From PVC group bacterium (GTDB lineage: Bacteria > Verrucomicrobiota > Kiritimatiellia > CAIKKV01 > PXCX01): 8,178 nucleotides of DNA. Positions within the stretch are counted from its first letter, which is position 1. Every line of letters begins with the position of its first letter. Position numbers and translations under genes: made by a program. The notes under the pieces are model-generated. The model saw nothing but the letters and a program-made list of their open reading frames with translations. It did not search any database and was not told the origin of the DNA. The stretch spans positions 1-8,178 of the forward strand of contig PXCX01000069.1 in assembly GCA_003565195.1 (NCBI GenBank), in the 5' to 3' direction. Positions 1 to 6,022 of this stretch are shown here, in pieces.

Positions 1-56
1 CTCTACTCACGACAACATCTATTCTCATCTCCGGGACCGGATATGGGTCTACAACT

Positions 57-62
57 GAGGAG
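57..62 (+). promoter_or_regulatory. Ribosome binding site of the exported protein gene
   Basis: GAGGAG lies 6 bases before the ATG at 69. It is a strong Shine-Dalgarno match and fixes that start. Confidence 0.7.
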
Positions 63-68
63 TTCACC

Positions 69-554
69 ATGAACATATCCGTCCCAAACAGATTGGGAGG
101 TTGGTTTCTCGCGGGATGGCTCCTGACCGCGGCGGGCGTGGCATGGGGAAACGTCGCCTCCAGCGAGAGTTACGCGCTCCAGAAGCACGCCTTTACCAGC
201 GGCAACCCGAATGCCGCCGAATCGCCGTCCTCGGAAAACTACCGCCTGGTTGCCGGGAACCTGGGCGACCTGTCGGGCCCGCCGCTGGCAAGTGAGAGGT
301 ACGGACAGAGTCCCGGGTACCTAATGTCGTGGCGGGACTTGATCCTGCGTCCCGATCTGATCCTGATCGCCATCCGTGAAGGACGGTTGTGGCTGGAATG
401 GAATCCAGTCAGCGGTGCATCCGCCTACACGGTTGAACATTCCAGTAATGCCCGAGACTTTACTACAATTGCGGATAACCTGGATGTGCCGCACTGGGAT
501 GCTCCGGTTCCGGTCGCGACCAGTCAGTTTTATCGTGTCCGGCTTTGGCGTTGA
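69..554 (+). CDS. Small exported protein with SExY repeats and a C-terminal fibronectin-III-like strand pattern
   Basis: The 161-residue product starts with a typical signal peptide: a basic residue at R8, a hydrophobic stretch at about 10-25, and a likely cleavage site after A25-W26-G27. The mature N-terminal half carries three spaced boxes, S32-E-S-Y35, S55-E-N-Y58 and S75-E-R-Y78. The segment between the last two reads roughly SENY-RLVAGNLGD and resembles degenerate repeats seen in secreted proteins of several environmental phyla. The C-terminal part, about 92-160, has the alternation LWLEWNPVSGASAYTVEHS ending in FYRVR, which looks like the closing half of a fibronectin type III or similar beta-sandwich domain. 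It is probably periplasmic or extracellular. There is no catalytic motif and the specific role is unknown. The gene stands alone, with 341 bases before the next gene, so it probably ends an upstream transcript or is monocistronic. Confidence 0.75.
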   Translation: MNISVPNRLGGWFLAGWLLTAAGVAWGNVASSESYALQKHAFTSGNPNAAESPSSENYRLVAGNLGDLSGPPLASERYGQSPGYLMSWRDLILRPDLILIAIREGRLWLEWNPVSGASAYTVEHSSNARDFTTIADNLDVPHWDAPVPVATSQFYRVRLWR

Positions 555-844
555 AGATCATAGCCCATGTGGTCGAACAGGCTCAAGGCGGCGAGGGGTC
601 CTGCAAATAACAAATAAGCGGTTCATTGCCATTTTCGCTCAAGCCGTTTAATGCGGCTTGCGAACCGGCTGTCATTCGCCAGCAAGACCGGCTTCAACGA
701 AACTGGCATGGAACTTTTGAATAAGTTTGCAGAATTTGACGCGGACGTTCACCGGATCAGCCCTGATATAGGCAGAACAATTAAGGACAGAATAATTTCT
801 GGAATGCGCCGGCAATTACCCATCCCTTTCGCCTGTTTCGGGTG
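555..844. other. Intergenic stretch without a convincing gene
   Basis: About 290 bases separate the exported-protein stop from the putative promoter of the phosphatase gene. An open frame of 65 codons at 651-848 lacks a ribosome binding site, begins inside a hairpin and runs into the promoter, so I do not call it. A near-repeat ACCGGCT occurs twice (664-670 and 688-694). I see no tRNA, attachment site or mobile-element gene. Confidence 0.5.
640..660 (+). repeat. Short inverted repeat (hairpin)
   Basis: CAAGCCG (640-646) and CGGCTTG (654-660) form a perfect 7-base stem around the loop TTTAATG. It lies 85 bases after the exported-protein stop. No run of T follows, so it is not a standard intrinsic terminator. 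It could protect a 3' end or act with Rho, but this is uncertain. Confidence 0.45.
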
Positions 845-872
845 TTGACCTCACGATAAAGCGTAGTACTAT
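845..872 (+). promoter_or_regulatory. Putative sigma70-type promoter for the phosphatase-glycosyltransferase pair
   Basis: TTGACC (845-850, 5 of 6 to the -35 consensus) is followed after 16 bases by TACTAT (867-872, 4 of 6 to the -10 consensus). Transcription would begin near 879, shortly before the ATG at 896. The match is by eye, and the leader would be only about 17 bases. Confidence 0.4.
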
Positions 873-895
873 TTTTTCAAGGTTGTTGAAAAACG

Positions 896-1579
896 ATGAA
901 ATCAACCGAGACGAGCATCCTGCAAGCGAATCCCCGCCGTGCAGTGTTTTTGGACCGTGACGGCACCATTATCGAGGATCGCGGCGATCTTTCCGACCCG
1001 GCGCAAGTTGTGTTCTTCAAGAACACGACCCCAGCGCTTCGTCGCCTGGCTGATCACTTTGCTTTGTTCATCGTGACGAATCAGTCAGGCGTGGCCAAAG
1101 GCACGATCACTCTCGAAGACGTACAGCGGGTCAATAACTACGTGGAGAAGCACCTCGCGGTGGCGGGAGCTCCAATTGTTGCAACCTACGTCTGCCCTCA
1201 CCAACGTTCCTCCGGTTGCAAGTGCATCAAACCAAACGCCTACTTCCTTAAAGAGGCGGAACGGGAGTTCGGCATAGACCTTCGACGCTCCTTCGTGATC
1301 GGAGACCACCCTCATGATGTCGAATTTGCTGCGCAGAGCGACGCCACAGGCATATATGTTCTTTCCGGTCATGGGATCAAGCATCGCGCAGGCATCCCTG
1401 CCGGTACGACCGTCGTCGAGGGTATTAGCGAGGCCACCGACCTGATCCTCGCATCGGTCTCTGCACCACAGACAGGAAGGCGGGGCGGCGGACAACTGGA
1501 AACAACCGCCCCGCCTACGCCCTTCCTCGGGCTACGGCGCGGCGGGACGAAGCTAAGGTTATTTTGGGAGACGGCATGA
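896..1579 (+). CDS. gmhB: GmhB-like HAD-IIIA phosphatase (sugar bisphosphate phosphatase family) with unusual C-terminal tail
   Basis: All four HAD motifs are visible. The nucleophile and acid are D20 and D22 in FLDRDGT, motif II is T61-N62 in IVTNQSG, the motif III lysine is K112 after CKCIKP, and motif IV is G136-D137 with D141. C100, H102, C108 and C110 match the CxH...CxC zinc loop of GmhB, which removes the 7-phosphate of D-glycero-manno-heptose 1,7-bisphosphate in ADP-heptose or GDP-heptose synthesis. Related enzymes act on other sugar or histidinol phosphates, so the substrate is inferred. The core ends near residue 187, the usual family length. The last 40 residues are Gly/Arg/Pro-rich, lack domain character and are encoded by a GC-rich inverted repeat. 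The stop overlaps the next start as ATGA, so translation is probably coupled. The ribosome binding site is weak (AAGG, 13 bases upstream). Confidence 0.85.
   Translation: MKSTETSILQANPRRAVFLDRDGTIIEDRGDLSDPAQVVFFKNTTPALRRLADHFALFIVTNQSGVAKGTITLEDVQRVNNYVEKHLAVAGAPIVATYVCPHQRSSGCKCIKPNAYFLKEAEREFGIDLRRSFVIGDHPHDVEFAAQSDATGIYVLSGHGIKHRAGIPAGTTVVEGISEATDLILASVSAPQTGRRGGGQLETTAPPTPFLGLRRGGTKLRLFWETA
1478..1516 (+). repeat. GC-rich inverted repeat inside the phosphatase 3' end
   Basis: AGGCGGGGCGG (1478-1488) and CCGCCCCGCCT (1506-1516) form a perfect 11-base inverted repeat around a 17-base loop. AGGAAGG (1474-1480) can also pair with CCTTCCT (1521-1527). The GC-rich stretch continues to about 1555 and differs in composition from the gene around it. 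It looks like a dispersed palindromic repeat that has become coding for the C-terminal tail, which needs a genome-wide search to confirm. Confidence 0.6.
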
Positions 1580-2610
1580 AACCAACAACGGGCGCATGCG
1601 AAGCGGCGCAGCACGCGATCGAGAATTCGGCCATTGTGATTCCGGTCTACGCGGCGCCCCACATTGACGTCGCACAACTGACATCGGCGTTGCATGATAC
1701 AGTCCTGGGATGCCTGACCCAAGGGATCAATCCAGAACGACTGTATTTGAGCGTAGACGGCGCCGCATCCAATACCCGGCCGGCCGAATCGGTCAGTCGC
1801 AAAAACGGAGTCAACCTGACCATCGCCGACAGTCATAGCGGAAAACTGGCAGCCATCCGGCACGGCGTTGCCGCATTACAAGCGGATCGGCGCTGGCATT
1901 ATCTGGCCATCGTGGATCAGGACGGCGACCACTTCGCGAATGATCTGGTGAGCATGCTGCGTATGGCCCAGCACCTTCAGGCAAACGATTCTGCCCGCCG
2001 CTGTCTCGTTCTGGGCGAACGGCTGTCACGGCATCGACCGATGGGTTTTCTGCGGGGCGAACTTGAAGAATTGGCCGATCGGATTCTGCTGGATGCCCTG
2101 ATGTATGACGCGGCGGTCTCGGGCCGGCCATTGCCTTTACATTATGCGCTGAACCTTGGAGAATTTCCCGATTTTCATTCCGGACTAAAATTATTCGACC
2201 GCCAAACGGCGCTTGAGGTATTGACGTCGGAACCGCGATTGTGCGGCGTCTCCGCGACAGCCTATTACCGGCATGCGGTTGAAGCCGTAATGACCGTCGA
2301 AGCGCTGGCCGCCGGGGCGGTTTTGGCCGGCGTCTCCCGGCGCACGGCCAATGGTCAGGCATTCACAACCTTCGGTGTCATGGATCGCTGCCAACTGGTT
2401 GCCGACAAAATAATTTGGCCGCTGCGGCGACTGGCGGTTCCCGCCCCGTTCGTCGTTCAGTGGCTGGCCAATCATTTAGGGCGGCTGCAATTACACACGC
2501 TGGCACCGCAGGGAACCGGCGAATTGCAACGCATTGCCGCCATGGTCGTTGCCGCCTGCGGTGGCAATCCAGACATCGTCCGGCAATTCGAGCAACCGCC
2601 ATTCGTTTAG
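1576..2610 (+). CDS. Family 2-like glycosyltransferase (GT-A fold)
   Basis: The 344-residue protein begins with a GT2-like first strand, IVIPVY at about 20-25. A second strand ends in SVDGA near 57-61, and DSHSGKLAAIRHGV at about 85-98 resembles the GKxxAxRxG segment of GT2 enzymes. D114-Q-D116-G-D118 is the metal- and nucleotide-sugar-binding DxD motif. FHSGLKLFDR (200-209) resembles the post-catalytic acceptor-side segment of the family. No membrane segments are evident, so it should be cytosolic or peripheral. The ATG at 1576 is preferred over the in-frame TTG at 1564 because GGGAG (1566-1570) sits 5 bases upstream and the start overlaps the phosphatase stop as ATGA. Coupling to a GmhB-like phosphatase suggests nucleotide-sugar or glycan assembly. 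Donor and acceptor are not predictable. Confidence 0.75.
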   Translation: MKPTTGACEAAQHAIENSAIVIPVYAAPHIDVAQLTSALHDTVLGCLTQGINPERLYLSVDGAASNTRPAESVSRKNGVNLTIADSHSGKLAAIRHGVAALQADRRWHYLAIVDQDGDHFANDLVSMLRMAQHLQANDSARRCLVLGERLSRHRPMGFLRGELEELADRILLDALMYDAAVSGRPLPLHYALNLGEFPDFHSGLKLFDRQTALEVLTSEPRLCGVSATAYYRHAVEAVMTVEALAAGAVLAGVSRRTANGQAFTTFGVMDRCQLVADKIIWPLRRLAVPAPFVVQWLANHLGRLQLHTLAPQGTGELQRIAAMVVAACGGNPDIVRQFEQPPFV

Positions 2611-2662
2611 CCCCTAAGTCGCACAAAGCACTTTTCCGGTATTTTGCTAGGCATTTTCAACG

Positions 2663-2694
2663 TTTCCGGAAAATCGCTTGCGATTTTCGGGGGA
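2663..2694 (+). terminator. Strong hairpin after the glycosyltransferase gene (possible terminator)
   Basis: GAAAATCGC (2669-2677) and GCGATTTTC (2680-2688) pair perfectly. After a G-G mismatch, TTTCC (2663-2667) pairs with GGGGA (2690-2694) using two G-T wobbles. It lies about 50 bases after the glycosyltransferase stop and just before the putative promoter of the next operon. No T tract follows directly, so Rho-independent termination is uncertain. CCGGAAAA (2666-2673) can instead pair with TTTTCCGG (2632-2639), giving a competing fold. Confidence 0.5.
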
Positions 2695-2714
2695 ATGTCC
2701 ATTTGCTTTTAGGG

Positions 2715-2742
2715 TTGACGTAGCCGAAACACATGGTATGGT
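2715..2742 (+). promoter_or_regulatory. Putative sigma70-type promoter of the methyltransferase operon
   Basis: TTGACG (2715-2720, 5 of 6) and TATGGT (2737-2742, 4 of 6) are 16 bases apart. Transcription near 2750 would give a leader of about 270 bases before the first methyltransferase gene. This is a by-eye match without experimental support. Confidence 0.35.
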
Positions 2743-2796
2743 TGTAATGATTCCGCGATATTTGCGCATGTCCACGGTTGGAACGCGTTAGGTCTT

Positions 2797-2957
2797 GCCT
2801 TAAGGCTCAACGATGTTGTGCCGGATTAATCCTGGTCTTATGCAAGTCCAGGAACCGCATACGATGCGAGAGGTTACCGATGGACAAAAACAACCATCCG
2901 GGTGGCTTATACATCTACCCAACACCTGACGGTTGACTGTATCAAACGTCAGCGTGT
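2797..2957 (+). promoter_or_regulatory. Structured 5' leader with consecutive stem-loops, candidate RNA regulator
   Basis: A series of hairpins lies between the putative promoter and the first methyltransferase gene. CAAC/GTTG pair at 2808-2818. CCTGG/CCAGG pair at 2831-2852, with an inner CTT/AAG and loop ATGC. CGCAT/ATGCG pair at 2856-2868 around ACG. GATGG/CCATC pair at 2879-2898. The longest pairs ACAC-CTGACG (2922-2931) with CGTCAG-C-GTGT (2947-2957), and TTGA/TCAA continue the stem inside. I do not recognise a known riboswitch, and the cobalamin box, glycine and T-box signatures are not evident. Such a leader could sense a metabolite of the pathway, but this is inference. The 10-base palindromes GCCTTAAGGC (2797-2806) and GGATTAATCC (2823-2832) also fall here. 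Confidence 0.4.
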
Positions 2958-3004
2958 CTGAACCAATCGATGCGCACGATAATTTGTCAACCCACGCGGA
3001 ACAC

Positions 3005-3010
3005 AAGGAG
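3005..3010 (+). promoter_or_regulatory. Ribosome binding site deciding a GTG start
   Basis: AAGGAG is placed 8 bases before the GTG at 3019 and supports this non-ATG start. Confidence 0.7.
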
Positions 3011-3018
3011 AATATATT

Positions 3019-4482
3019 GTGTCGATTGAACACAACCAACTCAGGGCCGGTCTGGCGAGTTCGCTATACCGACCGTTGACCGATACCGAGGTCGAAAAAA
3101 TTGTGGGCGAAGCCTTCCGCGTTTTGGAAAAGTCCGGAATGGCGGTTTATTCCCAGACAGCACGCGACGCATTGCAAGCTGCCGGCGCCACAGTTGACGA
3201 ATCTTCATGCCGTTGCACGTTTCCGCGCGGCATGGTCGAAGATGCGATTGACTCGAATCCGTCGTCGATCACGCTGTATTCACGCGACGGCCGGAACGAC
3301 TGTGTACTGGAAAAAAACCGGGTCTATTACGGCACGGGCGGCACCGCGATTTATGCGCTCGATCCCGACAGCGGCGAACGCCGTCCGTCAACCACCTCGG
3401 ACGTGGCGCTGAATGCTCGTTTCGTCGAAGCTCTGGACCATATTCATCTTTTCACGATCAACGTGTTTCCCAACGATATCGGCAACCGTGACGACATTGA
3501 TGCCAACCGTTTTTTTCATGCATTCGACAATACGACCAAACATGTCATGGGCGGCATCTATTCCATGAAAGGGCTGCGGGAAGCCGTCAGCATGTCCGAG
3601 ATCATTGCGGGCAACGCCGAGGCGTTACGTGCTAAACCGTTCGTCTCGTTCATTACGCTGGTCATCAGTCCGTTCAAAATCGATGATAACTATGGAGAAA
3701 TGACCTGTTACCTGGCGCGCAAAGGATTACCGGTGGTCGTTCCCACGGAACCGATCTGCGGCACGACATCGCCGATCACCCTGGCCGGCAACGTGCTGGT
3801 GCACGTCGCCGAAACGCTAGCTGGGATTACCCTGGTACAAGCCGTCAACAAGGGGGCACCCGGTATCTGCGGGAGTGTCGGTTCAATTACCAACCTGCAT
3901 ACCATGGATCACGTCGGCGGCGCCATAGAGCGCGGCATGATTAACGCAGCCGTATCCCAAATCGCACAACGTCTGCAAATCCCGCTTTATTCGACCGCCG
4001 GCACCAGCGATGCCAAGACGGTCGATGTGCAAGCGTCTTATGAAAGCGCGATGTCGAGTCTGCTGGTGGCGATGAGCGGCGCCAATTACATCCACGACAT
4101 CGCCGGACTGATGGAGACCGATCTTACCGTGGCGTACGAAAAACTGGTGTTAGACAACGAGATTCTGGGAATGTGTCAGCGTGTCCTGCGCGGTATCGAG
4201 GTTAATGACGAGACGCTAGCAACCGATTTGATCATCGAGAAAGGGCCGGGCGAAACCTATCTTACCGATGAGCACACTCTTAATCACATGCATGGCGAAT
4301 TTTTCATGCCTGAATTGGCGAACCGTGAAAAACGCGAATCGTTGACACCCGGCCACGATGCCCTGTCGCGGGCAGCCGCCACCGTAACACGGTTGCGACG
4401 GGAAACACCGGCCAGTCAGTTAACGCCGGACATCCGCGAAAAGTTGCTTGCCGACTTTCCCAACATTAAAACCCAAAGCTGA
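3019..4482 (+). CDS. mttB: MttB-superfamily (non-pyrrolysine) amine:corrinoid methyltransferase
   Basis: The 487-residue product matches the MttB family over its whole length (usual size about 480-500). Family-like segments are G105-T-G-G-T-A-I-Y-A-L-D115, FDNTTKHVMGG near 169-179, YSTAGTSDAKTVDVQASYE at 324-342, GANYIHDIAG after it, and GPGETY...HTLNHMHGEFF at about 409-429. MttB proteins are TIM-barrel enzymes that move a methyl group from a methylated amine to the cobalt of a corrinoid protein. The founding archaeal enzyme uses pyrrolysine at an in-frame amber codon. This frame has no internal TAG and ends in TGA, so it belongs with the non-pyrrolysine homologues. Characterised members of that group demethylate glycine betaine, proline betaine or carnitine. 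The exact substrate here is unknown, though the neighbouring quaternary-amine importer ATPase favours a betaine. It is probably cytosolic and is the first gene of the operon. Confidence 0.9.
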   Translation: MSIEHNQLRAGLASSLYRPLTDTEVEKIVGEAFRVLEKSGMAVYSQTARDALQAAGATVDESSCRCTFPRGMVEDAIDSNPSSITLYSRDGRNDCVLEKNRVYYGTGGTAIYALDPDSGERRPSTTSDVALNARFVEALDHIHLFTINVFPNDIGNRDDIDANRFFHAFDNTTKHVMGGIYSMKGLREAVSMSEIIAGNAEALRAKPFVSFITLVISPFKIDDNYGEMTCYLARKGLPVVVPTEPICGTTSPITLAGNVLVHVAETLAGITLVQAVNKGAPGICGSVGSITNLHTMDHVGGAIERGMINAAVSQIAQRLQIPLYSTAGTSDAKTVDVQASYESAMSSLLVAMSGANYIHDIAGLMETDLTVAYEKLVLDNEILGMCQRVLRGIEVNDETLATDLIIEKGPGETYLTDEHTLNHMHGEFFMPELANREKRESLTPGHDALSRAAATVTRLRRETPASQLTPDIREKLLADFPNIKTQS

Positions 4483-4507
4483 ATTCTGACAAAGGCAGGA
4501 ATGTTTA

Positions 4508-6019
4508 ATGAATAACTGTAAATCGACCGAGCACACCACGCAACGGCCCGGCGTTCTGGTACGTCCTTATCAACGCTTATCTCCGCAACAAGTGCAAACC
4601 GTCGACGCGGTCTCACGTCGTATCCTCGAACATCAGGGTTTGCTCTGCTACAACCAAAAGGCATGCCGGCTACTGCAGGAGGCGGGCGCCACGGTCGAGC
4701 CTCACGACGAAGCCGGCCGAGTCCGAATCCCATCGGCGCTCGTCGATCGCGCCCTCGAAAGCGCGCCTTCGCGGATTGTTCTGGGATCGCGCAACCCGGA
4801 CAACCAGCTCGTGCTGGACGCTCACGAACCCAGGGTGCGTTTCGGCAGCGGTTCGGAAACCAATGTCTGGCTTGATACCACGTTTGACGGTGCAACCCCC
4901 AAATTCTCGCGTAAACCGGGTTCGATCGAACGGCTCCGTGCAGCGGCGCATTTATGCGAAAATCTCGAGAACCTTGACTTTTTCATTCGTTGCGTCAACA
5001 TTCAGGATGCGGCCATCACGGACCAGAACAAGGATGTTAATAAATTCCTTGCCAGTCTCGACAACATCACCAAACACGTTCAAGCCGGTTTGACTAGCAT
5101 CGATCAACTCGACAACGTCATCCGGATGGGCGAAATGATCGCCGGCGGCAAGCAAGCGTTCGCCGCCAATCCGGTGCTTTCCTTCATTTGTTGCGCCGTT
5201 AAAAGTCCCTTGCAAATAGTGGACGACACGGCCGAAACCTTCATGGAAATATCAGCGCGGCGCACCCCGGTTGTCATCTCCAGTTGCCCGATGGGCGGCG
5301 CCACGGGACCTTTCGACGAATTCGGGATGGTGAGTTTGATCAACGCCGAACTCCTGGCCGGCGTGATTTTGAACCAGACGGTCTGTCCCGGCGCGCCGAT
5401 TCTCTACGGCGCGGTTCCGGTGCGGACCCGGTTGGACAACTTGAACGACATGTATGCGGCGCCGGAGTTTAATCATTACAATATAGATTGCGCCCAGATG
5501 GCGAGGCATTACGGTTTGCCGTGTTACTCGACTGCCGGCGTGGCCGACAGTGCAACGCCCGGGATTCAGGCTACGGTGGAAAAAACAATTACTCTGGCCG
5601 AGGTACCGCGCGGTGGCGCGCAATACATTCATTACGCCTTCGGTCTACTTGAACGCACGAATACCTTTTCGCCGGATCAAGCCGTGCTCGACAACGCGCA
5701 TATCGGGATTGTGAAACACATGCTGAACGAGCCGGTGTTCGACGCCAACAGCGGCGAGACCTTTCTTGAAACGCTTGCGGAAGTGATGGATTCCGACCAC
5801 AAAACCTTCATTTACCATCTCCCCTTGCCGAGTCGCGACCCGGTTTATGCCTGCTACCCGCTTGAAGACGACCAGGGCGGCGCGCTGCGGGCAGCCAATC
5901 TCCGTTATCAAGAAATCATGAAGACGCCACGTCAACCGTTGCCGGAAGAATTGCGGAAGGATTTGCGAAAACATATTCCCGGCATTTTGGACGCCGCCTT
6001 GCCCAACGAAAGCCAATAA
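4508..6019 (+). CDS. Divergent second MttB-superfamily methyltransferase paralogue
   Basis: The 503-residue product aligns in layout with its upstream neighbour. Shared landmarks are the N-terminal helix pattern ending in LLQEAGATVE, SLDNITKHVQAGLTS, the MIAGGKQAFAANPVLSFI segment, and Y340-S-T-A-G344. Several conserved boxes are changed. GTGGTAIY becomes G113-S-G-S-E-T-N-V, and SDAKTVD becomes A346-D-S-A-T-P-G352. The C-terminal HTLNHMHGEFF region is replaced by SDHKTFIYHLPLPSRDPVYA. It is therefore a separate subfamily and not a recent duplicate. It may take another substrate, perhaps a partly demethylated product, or pair with the first enzyme. There is no in-frame TAG, so no pyrrolysine is used. 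AGGA sits 7 bases before the ATG, and the gene starts 25 bases after the upstream stop, in the same operon. Confidence 0.85.
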   Translation: MNNCKSTEHTTQRPGVLVRPYQRLSPQQVQTVDAVSRRILEHQGLLCYNQKACRLLQEAGATVEPHDEAGRVRIPSALVDRALESAPSRIVLGSRNPDNQLVLDAHEPRVRFGSGSETNVWLDTTFDGATPKFSRKPGSIERLRAAAHLCENLENLDFFIRCVNIQDAAITDQNKDVNKFLASLDNITKHVQAGLTSIDQLDNVIRMGEMIAGGKQAFAANPVLSFICCAVKSPLQIVDDTAETFMEISARRTPVVISSCPMGGATGPFDEFGMVSLINAELLAGVILNQTVCPGAPILYGAVPVRTRLDNLNDMYAAPEFNHYNIDCAQMARHYGLPCYSTAGVADSATPGIQATVEKTITLAEVPRGGAQYIHYAFGLLERTNTFSPDQAVLDNAHIGIVKHMLNEPVFDANSGETFLETLAEVMDSDHKTFIYHLPLPSRDPVYACYPLEDDQGGALRAANLRYQEIMKTPRQPLPEELRKDLRKHIPGILDAALPNESQ

Positions 6020-6022
6020 GTC

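Noticed and set aside
651..848. 65-codon open frame in the first intergenic region
   Set aside because: No ribosome binding site; the start lies within a hairpin, the end overlaps a likely promoter, and the product resembles no family I know.
1478..1516. Intrinsic terminator inside the phosphatase gene
   Set aside because: The GC-rich stem has no following T tract and lies within coding sequence upstream of a coupled gene.
1369..1863. Long minus-strand frame across the phosphatase-glycosyltransferase junction
   Set aside because: It is opposite two well-supported genes, has no family motif and no ribosome binding site, so it is a shadow frame.
2750..3018. Known riboswitch (cobalamin, glycine, T-box or SAM classes)
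   Set aside because: The characteristic conserved boxes were not found by eye. A covariance search would be decisive.
2800..3039. Minus-strand frame of 79 codons in the leader region
   Set aside because: It lies across the stem-loops and the GTG start of the next gene, and the product has no recognisable character.
3019..6019. Pyrrolysine use in the MttB-like genes
   Set aside because: Both genes read through the full family length without an in-frame TAG, and no pyl genes are visible.
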